Both the position numbers and the translations under genes were made by a program. The notes under the pieces were generated by a model. The model searched no databases, was not told where the DNA came from, and saw nothing but the letters and a program-made list of their open reading frames with translations. From positions 339,774-403,773 of the forward strand of contig NZ_KB898648.1 of assembly GCF_000377665.1 (NCBI RefSeq): a stretch of DNA of 64,000 nucleotides. Reading direction: 5' to 3'. Source of the DNA: Vreelandella zhanjiangensis DSM 21076. Lineage in GTDB: Bacteria; Pseudomonadota; Gammaproteobacteria; Pseudomonadales; Halomonadaceae. Below are positions 34,680 to 44,587 of the stretch, one piece after another. How positions within the stretch are numbered: position 1 is the first letter of the stretch; every line of letters starts with the position of its first letter.

Positions 34680-35222
34680 ATGAGTGACGCACGCGAAGAT
34701 GCACCGCCCAGCATTGATCCGATGGTGGATTTTGAATCCGCTTTCGACGATACCCCCTTCAAACTGAGTGATTATCGAATTGAAGACTTTGTGACCCTGA
34801 CGCTGTTCTGGGCACTTATTCTAGTGGTCTTCGCTCAGTTTTTTAGCCGCTATGTGCTGGGCAGTTCTATCGGCTGGACCGAGGAAATTGCCCGATATCT
34901 GCTGATTGGGGTTGGCTTTTTGGGCAGCGTAATGGCCGCCCGCAACGGCAGCCACATCATGGTGGAGTTCTTCTACCATTACATGCCGGAATGGCAGGCA
35001 CGCTTACTGGAGCGCTTGGTGGGTCTGGTAAGCCTTGGCTTTTATATAGCAATGGCGTGGATCGCCTATCAGCTGGCAGCACGTACCAATAGCCTGATGG
35101 TGTCGATCGACCTGCCCAAGAGCATCATCTATTTCACGGTCTGTGCGGCGTTTGTATTAATGGCGCTACGTACCATCCAGCGGCTTTATCTGAAGTACCG
35201 GGATCGTACCGATGTCGTTTGA
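34680..35222 (+). CDS. dctQ: TRAP transporter small permease (system 2)
   Basis: A 180-aa four-helix DctQ protein with a 35-residue acidic cytoplasmic N-terminus. Motif FFSRYVLGSSIGWTEEIAR is the family signature. GGAG nine bases upstream of the ATG. Followed 42 bp later by dctM. Confidence 0.91.
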   Translation: MSDAREDAPPSIDPMVDFESAFDDTPFKLSDYRIEDFVTLTLFWALILVVFAQFFSRYVLGSSIGWTEEIARYLLIGVGFLGSVMAARNGSHIMVEFFYHYMPEWQARLLERLVGLVSLGFYIAMAWIAYQLAARTNSLMVSIDLPKSIIYFTVCAAFVLMALRTIQRLYLKYRDRTDVV

Positions 35223-35264
35223 GAAGTGGTTTCCCGTCATGCCATTTTTATCGAGAGGCCTGCT

Positions 35265-36644
35265 ATGTCCCGAATTTCCATGATGCGCTGGCAAAAACCG
35301 TTAGTGTCGCCACTGCTCTCGGCACTCGCCGTGCTGGGGTGTGTAATATTACCGCTGATGGGCTATCACCTCGGCTTCTTGTTTTTCGCGTTATTCACAA
35401 TGTTGGTGCTCGGGGTTCCCATTGCGGTTAGCTTGGCGGGCGCCTGTCTGATGTTTGTACTGATCACAGGCCAAGTGCCCAACATTGTCATAGCGCACCG
35501 CATGATCAACGGTATCGACAGCTTTCCACTGCTGGCCATTCCGTTTTTTATCTTTGCTGGCAGCCTGATGAATAACGGTGGCATCACGGAGCGGATCTTC
35601 AATTTTGCCAAGGCCCTGATGGGCTGGATGCGTGGTGGGCTGGGGCATGTGAACGTGGGCGCCAGTATCGTGTTTTCTGGAATGTCAGGGGCGGCCGTGG
35701 CGGATGCCGGTGGCCTTGGCATGATTGAAGTCAAAGCGATGAAAGATGCGGGCTACGATGAGGAATTTGCGGTGGGTATTACCGCGGCTTCATCCACCAT
35801 CGGGCCGATTATCCCGCCTAGTTTACCCATGGTCATTTACGGCGTTATGGCATCAGCCTCTGTGGGCCAACTGTTTGCAGCCGGGTTAATTCCTGGGCTG
35901 TTAATGGGGGTGATGTTAATGCTGATGATCTTTATCATCTCGCGCCGCCGGGGCTATCAGCGTGACGCGATATTTTCGATGCGCGTACTTGGGCATACCT
36001 TTAAGCGGGCTTTTCTATCACTGATGACGCCCGTCATTATCGTGGGCGGCATTATCACCGGCGCGTTTACCCCTACCGAGGCGGCGGTCGCTGCGGTGTT
36101 CTATGCGCTGATACTGGGTGTCGTGGTTTACCGCACCCTGACCTGGCGTAAGCTATTAAAAGTAAGTATGGAAACCATCGAGACAACCGCGGTCATTCTG
36201 TTGATTGTCTCTTCCGCATCGATATTTGCCTGGATACTCACCAGTAACCAAGTCACCCAGAACGTGATTGCCCTGATGGGTCCGTTTGCCGATAGCAAAC
36301 TCGCCGTACTGATGATGGCCAACATTGTACTCATCATTGTCGGCTGCTTTATGGAAACCATCGCCGCGATCACTATCTTGGTGCCGGTCTTGTTGCCCAT
36401 GGCGGTGGCCGTTGGGGTAGACCCCGTTCACTTTGGCGTGATTATGGTGCTCAACCTGATGATTGGTCTGTTGACGCCGCCGGTAGGGATGGTGCTCTAC
36501 GTACTCTCTCGAGTATCCAATGTCAGCTTTGAGCGCTGCATGCGAGGAACCATTCCGTTTCTGATTCCCCTGGTGATCTGCTTGTTATTAGTGACCTTTA
36601 TTCCGGCTATTTCCATGTGGCTTCCCACACTGATATACCGTTGA
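35265..36644 (+). CDS. dctM: TRAP transporter large permease (system 2)
   Basis: A 459-aa DctM protein. The open frame reaches GTG 35226, but ATG 35265 has GAGAGG six bases upstream. It has an extra N-terminal hydrophobic segment compared with system 1. Signatures: SFPLLAIPFFIFAGSLM, SGAAVADAGGLGMIEVKAM and TAASSTIGPIIPPSLPMV. Followed by an Ldh-family reductase in the same operon. Confidence 0.94.
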   Translation: MSRISMMRWQKPLVSPLLSALAVLGCVILPLMGYHLGFLFFALFTMLVLGVPIAVSLAGACLMFVLITGQVPNIVIAHRMINGIDSFPLLAIPFFIFAGSLMNNGGITERIFNFAKALMGWMRGGLGHVNVGASIVFSGMSGAAVADAGGLGMIEVKAMKDAGYDEEFAVGITAASSTIGPIIPPSLPMVIYGVMASASVGQLFAAGLIPGLLMGVMLMLMIFIISRRRGYQRDAIFSMRVLGHTFKRAFLSLMTPVIIVGGIITGAFTPTEAAVAAVFYALILGVVVYRTLTWRKLLKVSMETIETTAVILLIVSSASIFAWILTSNQVTQNVIALMGPFADSKLAVLMMANIVLIIVGCFMETIAAITILVPVLLPMAVAVGVDPVHFGVIMVLNLMIGLLTPPVGMVLYVLSRVSNVSFERCMRGTIPFLIPLVICLLLVTFIPAISMWLPTLIYR

Positions 36645-36699
36645 GCACTACCGGCTAATTAGCCTTTAACAACAATATTAGGCTTTGGAGTATTGTTTA

Positions 36700-37776
36700 A
36701 TGACCGATACGTCATTGGATTTTCGCGTTACCCGTGAGGATTTAACGCGCTTTATGCAAGCGGCCCTTGCCGCAGCCGGTGCCAATCAAGCATCTGCCGA
36801 TGCCGTGAGCCGTGCGTTGATAACCGCTTCACGCATGGGTACCGACAGCCATGGGTTGCGTCTATTACCGCATTATATACAGGCACTTGAAGGTGGACGT
36901 ATCAACGGTGCGCCTGACATGGTGTTTCACCAGCGCTTGGCGGCCACAGGCTTTTTAGATGCTGATGATGGGCTAGGCCACCTGGCAGGCTACACCGCCA
37001 TCGAGTATGCCATGACGATGGCTGGCGAAGTGGGAATGGGGGCGGTGGCGGTCGGCAACTCATCGCACTTTGGCGCAGCGGGGTGCTATGCGTTGGCGGC
37101 GGCCGAAAAGGGCTACCTGGGCATGGCGTTCTGTAATTCGGATCCATTCGTGCTGCTACATGACGGAGCCAAACCCTTTCACGGCACTAATCCCATCGCC
37201 TTTGCGGCACCGGTGGCAGGGAGCGCGCCGTACCTGTTGGATATGGCGACCAGCTCGATTCCCTGGAATCGCGTGCGGCAGTTCGATGCGATTGGTCGCG
37301 AGCTGCCGGATCAGGTGGCTGCTAATGCGGAGGGGAAGGTGAGCCGCGTACCTGGCGAGGTTGCCGCATTGCTACCGTTAGGAGGCAGTAGCTTTGGGTT
37401 TAAAGGCGCAGGGCTGGGTGGCATGGTCGAGATACTTAGTTCGATGCTCTCGGGAATGCAGCACGGCTTCAAGCTTTTACCCATGGTCGGGCCGGATATG
37501 TCGACGCCCCGGGGCGTAGGGCATTTCTTTCTAGCGATGAAACCCGATGCGTTTGTGGAAGAAGGCACTTTTGCACGCGGGTTGGCTGAATATTTAGCAG
37601 ATCTCCGGGCCCAGCCTGCTACACCAGACGCGCGGGTAATGGCGCCAGGTGATCGTGAATGGCGCTGCCAGGCGCAGCGCGATGCAGACGGCATTCCATT
37701 GGATTCTGCCAATCAGTCGGCTTATGCAGAGATCGCCAAGCAGTACCAGCTAGCACCGCTATCTCGACTCGATTGA
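36700..37776 (+). CDS. Ldh-family (malate/L-lactate/YiaK-type) oxidoreductase
   Basis: A 358-aa NAD(P)-dependent enzyme of the unusual Ldh2/YiaK fold. The catalytic histidines are seen in GTDSHGLRLLPHYI and the substrate-binding NSSHFGAAGCYA; the cofactor region has NPIAFAAP and LLDMATSSI. ATG 36700 follows GGAG (36687-36690), so the TTG at 36685 is not the start. Family members reduce or oxidise 2-keto acids such as diketogulonate, malate, sulfolactate and ureidoglycolate. With TRAP 2 upstream and a GntR gene downstream, a sugar-acid keto reductase or dehydrogenase role fits. Confidence 0.88.
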   Translation: MTDTSLDFRVTREDLTRFMQAALAAAGANQASADAVSRALITASRMGTDSHGLRLLPHYIQALEGGRINGAPDMVFHQRLAATGFLDADDGLGHLAGYTAIEYAMTMAGEVGMGAVAVGNSSHFGAAGCYALAAAEKGYLGMAFCNSDPFVLLHDGAKPFHGTNPIAFAAPVAGSAPYLLDMATSSIPWNRVRQFDAIGRELPDQVAANAEGKVSRVPGEVAALLPLGGSSFGFKGAGLGGMVEILSSMLSGMQHGFKLLPMVGPDMSTPRGVGHFFLAMKPDAFVEEGTFARGLAEYLADLRAQPATPDARVMAPGDREWRCQAQRDADGIPLDSANQSAYAEIAKQYQLAPLSRLD

Positions 37777-37852
37777 AAGTACAGTTGAAGGATCGCAACG
37801 GGAAATGCAGTAAAGTGGCGGTGAATTCCAGGTTAACCAGGAGTAACTGCCT

Positions 37853-38575
37853 ATGAGCAGATACCGGATCGAGCGTAAAACGCTGTCTGAACAGGTCGCC
37901 GAACAGCTCGAGGCGGAGATTCTTGAGGGGCGGCTAAGCGAAAATGATCAATTGCCTTCAGAACGGGAATTGATGGAGCAGTTTGGTGTGGGCAGACCCG
38001 CCGTGCGTGAAGCGCTGTTCCATTTGCAACAGCTAGGCCTAATCGCGATCAACAGCGGTACGCGTGCCAGGGTGATCCGACCTACCGCCGAAGCCGTCAT
38101 GGCGAGGCTTTCTGGCGTTACCCGACAATTGCTTTCCAAGCCTGATGGGCAGCAGTATTTTCAGGAAGCGCGGGCGATGTTCGAGATATCGCTGGCGCGA
38201 CATGCTGCGCGCCACGCAAGCGATGAGGATTTAGCGCGATTGCGCGATGCGCTGTCAGCCAATCGTGATGCTATTGGTGATGAGGCTCGTTTCAAGCGCT
38301 CCGATAACGACTTTCATGGCGTATTGGCGAGTATTGGCCGTAACCCGATCTTTGATGCTATTCACGTAGCGCTTTCTGAATGGCTAGATGATCGGCGCGC
38401 GTTGGTATTACAGCAAAAGGATGAGGATAAGGCGGCCACTGCTGCTCATACTGAAATCATCGAAGCTATCGAGTCCCGGGATCCCGATGCGGCCGAGGCG
38501 GCCATGCGGCGCCACCTCGACCGTCACTACGGCACCTATAGGCAGCTTAAAAAACGCCTATCGGATGCTTCTTAG
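37853..38575 (+). CDS. FadR-subfamily GntR transcriptional regulator
   Basis: A 240-aa regulator: N-terminal winged helix (PSERELMEQFGVGRPAVREAL at about residues 35-55) and a C-terminal all-helical FCD ligand domain with likely metal-binding residues in SDNDFHGVL. FCD proteins bind organic acids such as gluconate, glycolate or lactate. AGGAG precedes the ATG. Last gene of the TRAP 2 operon; probable targets are the dyads at 33411-33546. Convergent with the aldehyde dehydrogenase gene, 11 bp apart. Confidence 0.92.
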   Translation: MSRYRIERKTLSEQVAEQLEAEILEGRLSENDQLPSERELMEQFGVGRPAVREALFHLQQLGLIAINSGTRARVIRPTAEAVMARLSGVTRQLLSKPDGQQYFQEARAMFEISLARHAARHASDEDLARLRDALSANRDAIGDEARFKRSDNDFHGVLASIGRNPIFDAIHVALSEWLDDRRALVLQQKDEDKAATAAHTEIIEAIESRDPDAAEAAMRRHLDRHYGTYRQLKKRLSDAS

Positions 38576-38586
38576 CGTTGTCGGGG

Positions 38587-40164
38587 CTAGCCCTCACGCT
38601 TGCCATCCACCAGTCGCGAAACCTTAAACGGATTATCGTCGCGCAATGCTTCAGGCAGTAAGCCAGCAGGCAGGTCCTGATAGCACACTGGGCGCAGGAA
38701 GCGATAAATCGCAGCGCTGCCGACGGACGTGGTGCGGCTATCAGACGTTGCCGGAAAAGGCCCACCGTGGACCATCGCATGGCCCACTTCGACCCCGGTA
38801 GGCCAGCCATTGGCCAGGAGTCGACCGGCGCGCTGTTCAAGCGTCGGCAGCAGCGCCTTAGCAGCCTCCAGGTCGCCATCGTCCATTTGCAGGGTAATGG
38901 TCAGCTGGCCTTCGATTTGCTCTGCGACACGCTGCATCTCCTGCGCGTCGGAGCACTCAATGACCAGCGAGGCCGCACCGAAAATTTCGCCCTGTAGGGC
39001 ATCATCGCTCAGAAAGTCCTGAGCGCTGGCCACAAATAAGCCCGGTTGGCAGCTATGCGGACCGCTGCCTGCCTGGCCGCGCGCCACTTCCTTCACGCTT
39101 GGCTGGCCCGACAGCGCCGATACGCCACTTTGATAGGCTTCATGAATGCCGGGCGTCAGCATCGTTTGGGCACCGCTGGCTTTAACGGCTTCTCCGGCCG
39201 CAGAAACAAACGCATCCAGGTCGGCACCTTTAAGACCAATCACCAGGCCTGGGTTGGTGCAGAACTGGCCTGCGCCCATATTCAGCGAAGCCACAAAGCC
39301 TTCGGCAATTTTCGCACCACGGGCTTTCAGTGCCTCGGGGAACAGGAATACCGGGTTAATGCTGCTCATCTCTGCATAAACGGGAATCGGCTCGGGGCGG
39401 GCTTGAGCAGTCGCCATCAAGGCCATGCCGCCGCTACGCGAGCCGGTAAAGCCGACCGCTTTAATACGCGGGTCCGAGACCAGCGCCTGGCCAATATCGC
39501 GCCCTGAGCCGAACAGTAGCGAAAATACGCCTTCTGGCATTTTGCACTTGGCCGCGGCGCGTTGAATGGCGCGGCCTACCAGCTCAGAAGTACCGGGGTG
39601 GGCAGAATGGCCCTTGACCACTACCGGACAGCCCGCCGCGAGTGCCGAGGCGGTATCGCCCCCGGCAACGCTGAAGGCCAGTGGAAAGTTGCTGGCACCA
39701 AATACGGCCACGGGGCCAAGAGGGATATGGCGCTGACGTAAATCCGCACGCGGCATGGGTTGGCGCTCAGGCTGCGCCGGATCAAAGCGTAAATCTAACC
39801 ATTCGCCTGCGCGTACTACCGAGGCGAACAGCCGCAGCTGGCCGCAGGTCCGGCCACGCTCGCCTTCAAGGCGGGCTTCAGGCAGTCCGGTTTCCGCCAC
39901 ACCGCGCTGAGTCAAGTCAGCACCAATGGCCTCAATCTCCTCGGCAATGGTTTCCAGGAAATGGGCGCGCGCTTCAAGCGAGGTTTCGCGGTATTGACCA
40001 AACGCCTCCTCGGCAAGCTGGCAGGCTTTTTCAACCTCGGCGCGGCTACCACCGGGATAGCGCGGCGGCAGCGTTTCGCCGGTAGCTGGGTTGACGGCAA
40101 CAATATCGGCTTGAGAGCCGGTGACGGCCTGTTGACCGATAAGCAGTGTGCCTTGCAGTGTCAT
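38587..40164 (-). CDS. 2,5-dioxovalerate (alpha-ketoglutarate semialdehyde) dehydrogenase
   Basis: A 525-aa aldehyde dehydrogenase of the subgroup that ends the non-phosphorylating pentose and aldarate pathways, giving 2-oxoglutarate. Seen: [56 protein letters not shown] (general-base Glu) and [11 protein letters not shown] (catalytic Cys). HSAHPGTSE is characteristic of this KGSA group rather than general ALDHs. Last gene of the operon dctPQM, COG3802 dehydratase, ALDH; the order matches the reaction order, since the dehydratase product is its substrate. Confidence 0.92.
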   Translation of the reverse strand: MTLQGTLLIGQQAVTGSQADIVAVNPATGETLPPRYPGGSRAEVEKACQLAEEAFGQYRETSLEARAHFLETIAEEIEAIGADLTQRGVAETGLPEARLEGERGRTCGQLRLFASVVRAGEWLDLRFDPAQPERQPMPRADLRQRHIPLGPVAVFGASNFPLAFSVAGGDTASALAAGCPVVVKGHSAHPGTSELVGRAIQRAAAKCKMPEGVFSLLFGSGRDIGQALVSDPRIKAVGFTGSRSGGMALMATAQARPEPIPVYAEMSSINPVFLFPEALKARGAKIAEGFVASLNMGAGQFCTNPGLVIGLKGADLDAFVSAAGEAVKASGAQTMLTPGIHEAYQSGVSALSGQPSVKEVARGQAGSGPHSCQPGLFVASAQDFLSDDALQGEIFGAASLVIECSDAQEMQRVAEQIEGQLTITLQMDDGDLEAAKALLPTLEQRAGRLLANGWPTGVEVGHAMVHGGPFPATSDSRTTSVGSAAIYRFLRPVCYQDLPAGLLPEALRDDNPFKVSRLVDGKREG

Positions 40165-40175
40165 GTAGCCTCCTG

Positions 40176-41174
40176 TTAAAGCGCGTTGACGGTGGTTTTC
40201 TCGTGCTTGTGATTGGTTGGCATGCGTAGCGTGTTGCGTAGCGGGCGGCCAAAGTCGTTAAGCGTAATCTCGAAACGGTCACCATCGCGGGTTTGTATCT
40301 GGTCGGCAAAACTAAGAGTAGCGGTGCCGAAGAAGTGAACGTGGATATCGCCTGGGCGGCGAAAGCCGGGATATTTGAAGTGGTGGTACTCAAGGTTGGC
40401 GAGGCTATGGGCCATATTGGCCTCACCGGTTAAAAACGGCTTTTCCCACAGCGTCTGACCATCGCGCACGATGCGGCTGGTGCCTTCAAGGTGAGCAGGA
40501 AGCTCGCCGACCAAAAGTTCAGGCCCGATGCTGCAGGCGCGCAGTTTGGAGTGTGCCAGCCACAGGTAGTTAAAACGCTCGGTAACGTGGTCGGAAAACT
40601 CATTGCCTACAGCGTAGCCGATTCGCCACGGTGTGCCATCATCAGCGACAATATAAAGCCCGGCAAGCTCGGGCTCTTCACCAGCATCTTGGGCAAACGC
40701 GGGAGAAGGCATATCTGCTTCCGGCGCGACGATGCAGTCGCCATCGCCTTTATAGAACCACTCTGGCTGTGACCCTTCGGCGTTATCTGAGGGCTTTCCG
40801 CCTTCAACGCCGAGTTTAAACATACGCATCGAGTCGGTCAGCTCCTCCTCGGCCACCTGGGTTTTGGCATGCATGGCGGATCGTGTATCGGCGCTGCCCA
40901 AGTGGGTAAGGCCGGTGCCGGTCACCAGGCAGTGGGCAGGGTCGGGGTGGGTGAGCGGCGGCAACAGGCGCTGCTCGTCGATTAACGTCTGATAATCAAC
41001 CTGGGCATCGCCGAGGCGCGATTTAATAGCTTGCTCAAGCGACTCCCCGGCAGTGATAGCCGCTTTGGCTAACCCATAGGTGCCGCCTTCGATCTTGATG
41101 GGGCGTACGGTCTGGCCATCCTCCACCAGAGCGACCTGGACTTGGTTCTGGTCGAGGTACTGGATCAAGCGCAT
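40176..41174 (-). CDS. 2-keto-3-deoxypentonate dehydratase (COG3802, AraD1/GguC type)
   Basis: A 332-aa FAH-superfamily protein of the GguC/AraD1 group. The start MRLIQYLD, the segment [20 protein letters not shown] and the end [12 protein letters not shown] are typical. It removes water from 2-keto-3-deoxy-L-arabinonate (or the D-xylose equivalent) to give 2,5-dioxopentanoate, which the adjacent ALDH oxidises. The ExE metal motif is found in [10 protein letters not shown]. Starts 27 bp after dctM3. Confidence 0.9.
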   Translation of the reverse strand: MRLIQYLDQNQVQVALVEDGQTVRPIKIEGGTYGLAKAAITAGESLEQAIKSRLGDAQVDYQTLIDEQRLLPPLTHPDPAHCLVTGTGLTHLGSADTRSAMHAKTQVAEEELTDSMRMFKLGVEGGKPSDNAEGSQPEWFYKGDGDCIVAPEADMPSPAFAQDAGEEPELAGLYIVADDGTPWRIGYAVGNEFSDHVTERFNYLWLAHSKLRACSIGPELLVGELPAHLEGTSRIVRDGQTLWEKPFLTGEANMAHSLANLEYHHFKYPGFRRPGDIHVHFFGTATLSFADQIQTRDGDRFEITLNDFGRPLRNTLRMPTNHKHEKTTVNAL

Positions 41175-41200
41175 ATGATTTCCTTATATAATGTCGGTGA

Positions 41201-42484
41201 TTAGTTGCCGCGCACAGCAGTGAGATCAGGTAGCCACGTCACAATGCCGGGGAAGGCAATCAAGATAACCAGCACCACCAGCAGGGCGGCGTAGTAGGGC
41301 AGCATGGCCTTGACCAGCTGTTCCATGGAGACCTTGCCGACGCCACAGCCAACGTATAGGCAGGTGCCCACCGGCGGTGTTAAAAGGCCGATACCCAGAA
41401 TGAACGCCATGAGTACGCCAAAGTAGACCGGATCAACGCCCACCGAGGTAACGATAGGCGTCAGCATCGGCGCCATGATTACCATGGCGGGCGTCAGGTC
41501 CATTACGAACCCTACGAGTAGCAGTAAACCCGCAACGATCAATAGCAGTAAGAAGGGGTCCTGGGTGATTGCCTGAACCTGGGTAACCAGCGTTTGCGGT
41601 ACCATATTGATAGTCAAAAACCAGGCGATGACGGTGGCAAACGCCAGCAGAAGCAAAACCATCCCGGTCAATCGAGCGGTACGAATCAACATGCCCCACA
41701 GCTCGCGGATGTGGAATTCGCGGTAGACCACCAGCGAGATAAACAGCGAGTAGAGCAGCGCGGCAACGGCTGCTTCAGTGGCGGTAAATACGCCGCCGAT
41801 AATCCCGCCGATCACGATCACCGGCAGTACCAAGGCAAGCCATGCTGCCTTGAATGCTTGCCACAGCACATCGAAACGGAACTTGCGGGTCTGGCCAGCG
41901 TGACCGATGGTGGCCATGATGAAGGTCGTGGCCATTAGCCCAAAGCCAATCAATATCCCCGGAACGATACCGGCGATAAACAGACGGCTAATCGAGGTTT
42001 CGGTCACGATGCCAAACAAAATAAGAGGTATGGAAGGTGGGATAATGATGCCGATAACCGAGGATACGGTATTGATCGCCGTGGCCTGCGGGGCGGTATA
42101 GCCCTGCTTGGTCATGGAGGGAATCATCATCGCGCCGGTCGCAGCCGTATCGGCCACGGCAGAACCGCTGATGCCGCCAAAAAACATGGAACCTGTAATC
42201 GCAACCTGTCCCAGACCACCGCGTACAAAACCGACCAAAGCGCCGGCAAGCTCCATTAAGCGGCGGGCAATGCCGCCGTTGCTCATTACTTCGCCTACCA
42301 GGATAAAGAACGGTATGGCCAACAGTGGGAAGCTGTTTACCCCACGGATTGACTGCTCAATCATGATGGACAGAGGAATATCCGAAAGTAGCGCCATCAC
42401 CACGGCCGCAACGCCCAAGCCAAAGGCGATGGGTAGGCCCAGGGCCAGCGAGGCGAACAAGATGCCTAGAAAAATCCATAGCAT
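41201..42484 (-). CDS. dctM: TRAP transporter large permease (system 3)
   Basis: A 427-aa DctM protein with twelve or so membrane segments; SFPLLAIPFFILVGEVM, SGSAVADTAATGAMMIPSM and NTVSSVIGIIIPPSIPLI are diagnostic. Starts three bases after dctQ3. The partner binding protein and the enzymes downstream imply a pentonate or related acid as substrate. Confidence 0.94.
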   Translation of the reverse strand: MLWIFLGILFASLALGLPIAFGLGVAAVVMALLSDIPLSIMIEQSIRGVNSFPLLAIPFFILVGEVMSNGGIARRLMELAGALVGFVRGGLGQVAITGSMFFGGISGSAVADTAATGAMMIPSMTKQGYTAPQATAINTVSSVIGIIIPPSIPLILFGIVTETSISRLFIAGIVPGILIGFGLMATTFIMATIGHAGQTRKFRFDVLWQAFKAAWLALVLPVIVIGGIIGGVFTATEAAVAALLYSLFISLVVYREFHIRELWGMLIRTARLTGMVLLLLAFATVIAWFLTINMVPQTLVTQVQAITQDPFLLLLIVAGLLLLVGFVMDLTPAMVIMAPMLTPIVTSVGVDPVYFGVLMAFILGIGLLTPPVGTCLYVGCGVGKVSMEQLVKAMLPYYAALLVVLVILIAFPGIVTWLPDLTAVRGN

Positions 42485-42487
42485 GGT

Positions 42488-43081
42488 CTAACGGTCTCCA
42501 TCAGCGGTGGGCATGACGTTCGGCGAGCGTATCTGCAAAATGCTTTGCCAGGCGCGCCAGATAGCCACGGCGGCAATAAAGGCGGCGCAAAGTACCAGCG
42601 AGACATTGACGATATTCCACGGCACGCCAAGGATTGCGGTACGCCCGGAGGCACGCGACATCACCAGAAAGCCACCCCAGACAATGACCCCCATCAGCGC
42701 GGTGATCACCAGATGCTGAAACAGATACAGCGCATGAGCGGCGCGCGGTTTTAACCTGCGCACCAAGATATCCACCGCAATATGTTCATAGCGGGCGAAT
42801 GCCGCCGCGGCACCCAGGAAAATCAGCCAGATAAACAGCATGCGTGCCAGCTCATCAGCCCAGGGCAGCGAGTGATTCAATACGGCACGTCCCACTACGT
42901 TGGCTGACACCGACAAGATGAGCGCTACCAGTAGAGCCGCAATCGTGTGTTCCATCGCCAGGGTCAGCCAACGAAACAGCGCAGGGCCGCGGCGCTGTTC
43001 GGTATCGATCTCCAGCGGTTCGCGCTGAGGGTCGTCGAAAAAGGCCGCGGTATCCGGAATGGGAGTATCAGGTTTGTCCAT
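42488..43081 (-). CDS. dctQ: TRAP transporter small permease (system 3)
   Basis: DctQ of 197 aa with a 45-residue hydrophilic N-terminus; the motif VVGRAVLNHSLPWADELAR is present. The frame extends to 43135, but the extra part would be read through the dctP-dctQ hairpin, and ATG 43081 has GGAG five bases upstream, so I choose the shorter form. Confidence 0.9.
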   Translation of the reverse strand: MDKPDTPIPDTAAFFDDPQREPLEIDTEQRRGPALFRWLTLAMEHTIAALLVALILSVSANVVGRAVLNHSLPWADELARMLFIWLIFLGAAAAFARYEHIAVDILVRRLKPRAAHALYLFQHLVITALMGVIVWGGFLVMSRASGRTAILGVPWNIVNVSLVLCAAFIAAVAIWRAWQSILQIRSPNVMPTADGDR

Positions 43082-43105
43082 GTGCTCTCCGAAAAGACAG
43101 GTAAC

Positions 43106-43139
43106 GACCATGCAAGAGGCGTTGGCCTCTTGCATGGTC
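43106..43139 (-). other. Hairpin between dctP and dctQ (system 3)
   Basis: Perfect 15-bp stem (43106-43120 with 43125-43139; arms GACCATGCAAGAGGC and GCCTCTTGCATGGTC) and a 4-nt loop, 48 bp after the dctP stop. No T tract. The longest of the binding-protein hairpins in the window. Confidence 0.7.
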
Positions 43140-43187
43140 TAGTCGTGGAAAATGCGCACGAGAGCAATCCGAAGTATCAGCGGATAC

Positions 43188-44264
43188 CTATTGGGCTGCT
43201 GTCGATCCGGCGAGCCGCTGGAACTCTGCCACTAAGTCTTCACCAATGCGTGGTGCCCACTCGTCATAAACCGGCTGTACGGCTTCCTGGAAAGCGGCTA
43301 TCTGCTCGTCATTAAGACGGGTAATTTGCATGCCACGCTCTTCAAGCTGGTCGCGTGCCCAGTCGTCGTACTCGGCCGAAAGCTGGATTTCATAATCGGC
43401 GGCCTGCAGGGCGGCTTCCTGGACCAGCTCCTGATACTCAGGGTCAAGGCGATCCCAGGTACGCTGAGAGATCATCTTGATAAAGGGGGTGTAAACGTGA
43501 CGTGTTTCGGAGCCGTAGTCCTGCACTTCGTAGAAGTTGGACGTCAGGATGGTACTCCAGGGATTTTCCTGGCCATCGACAACACCTTGTTCCATGGCTG
43601 AGAACAGCTCGCCGAATGCCATGGGCGTCGGGTTGGCGCCGAGTGCCTGCCAGATAGCCAGGTGAACGGGGTTTTCCATGGTGCGCACGGAAAGACCGCG
43701 AACGTCTAAACCGGCTACGTCTTCCGGCGATGAAACTTCGCGTGCGCTATTGGAAAGCTGGCGGAATCCGTTTTCAGCAAAGGCCAGTGCCTTGATGCCG
43801 GTGCCGTCAAACGCGTCGAGCATCTCTTGAGCGGCGTCGCTACGCATGGCCTCAATGGCGGCCTCACGAGTAGGAAGCAGGAACGGCAGGTCGAAAACTG
43901 ACAGCTCTTCAACGTAGCCGGTAGCGGGGGAGGACGATGGGTAGGTCATGTCCAGCGTACCGGTCTGGAGCATTTCCATCATCTGCACGTCGTCACCCAG
44001 CTGGCTGTTGGGGAAGATATTGACGCTGATTCTTCCTTCGCTGCGCTGGTCAAGAATATCCGCAAAGTACTTGCTGGAAATGTACTGAGGCGAGGTTTCG
44101 GCGAGGCCAAGCCCCATGCGTAGGGTCACGTTGCCGTGGTCACCTACAACGCCACCTTCGATCTCGGGCGGGTCAGAAAGATCGGGCGTTTGCGCGTAAG
44201 CCATGCCTGAGCTGAGCAGCGTAGCACCGGCCATTAACAGGGTGCGCTTCCAAAGATAATGCAT
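43188..44264 (-). CDS. dctP: TRAP transporter substrate-binding protein (system 3)
   Basis: DctP-family protein of 358 aa. ATG 44264, eight bases after AGGAGAG, begins the signal peptide ending SSGMAYA; the frame upstream to 44387 is ignored. The mature N-terminus has an extra stretch rich in Asp, Pro and Gly before the first strand. VAGLDVRGLSVRTM and FGELFSAMEQGVVDGQENPW identify the family. First gene of the pentonate operon, divergent from the xylonate dehydratase-like gene. Confidence 0.92.
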   Translation of the reverse strand: MHYLWKRTLLMAGATLLSSGMAYAQTPDLSDPPEIEGGVVGDHGNVTLRMGLGLAETSPQYISSKYFADILDQRSEGRISVNIFPNSQLGDDVQMMEMLQTGTLDMTYPSSSPATGYVEELSVFDLPFLLPTREAAIEAMRSDAAQEMLDAFDGTGIKALAFAENGFRQLSNSAREVSSPEDVAGLDVRGLSVRTMENPVHLAIWQALGANPTPMAFGELFSAMEQGVVDGQENPWSTILTSNFYEVQDYGSETRHVYTPFIKMISQRTWDRLDPEYQELVQEAALQAADYEIQLSAEYDDWARDQLEERGMQITRLNDEQIAAFQEAVQPVYDEWAPRIGEDLVAEFQRLAGSTAAQ

Positions 44265-44587
44265 CGTTATCACTCTCCTGGCGTACAGCAGGCCGCTTCG
44301 AAGAACGTCTTGCAAGCGAGCTGCAACATGGTTGTTGTTATGTTTGTGCGGCACTTCCCTCGTGAGATAAGCGCCGCAGCCCTGCACTGAATGTCTAACG
44401 TTTTGAAGATATGTTCAACATATACTTTTGTATGTATCGACGATTCGGTGGAGAACGCGTACCGTCATGGCAACCCACTCCTTGCGTTTAAAGGAGATTA
44501 TTTCATTGAGAATGTTAGTAGGGTCGGCTGTGTGGTTTAGGCACGCCTACTGACGTTTTACCTTTACTTTAGGCGTGGAGCGCAGTC
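44265..44587. promoter_or_regulatory. Divergent control region with a 15-bp dyad (44409-44423)
   Basis: This 323-bp gene-free gap separates the dctP3 operon from the dehydratase operon. ATATGTT-C-AACATAT (44409-44423) is a perfect 7-1-7 inverted repeat and the best operator candidate; the GntR regulator at 47386 in the right-hand operon is the natural binder. No terminator or RNA gene is seen. Confidence 0.5.
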
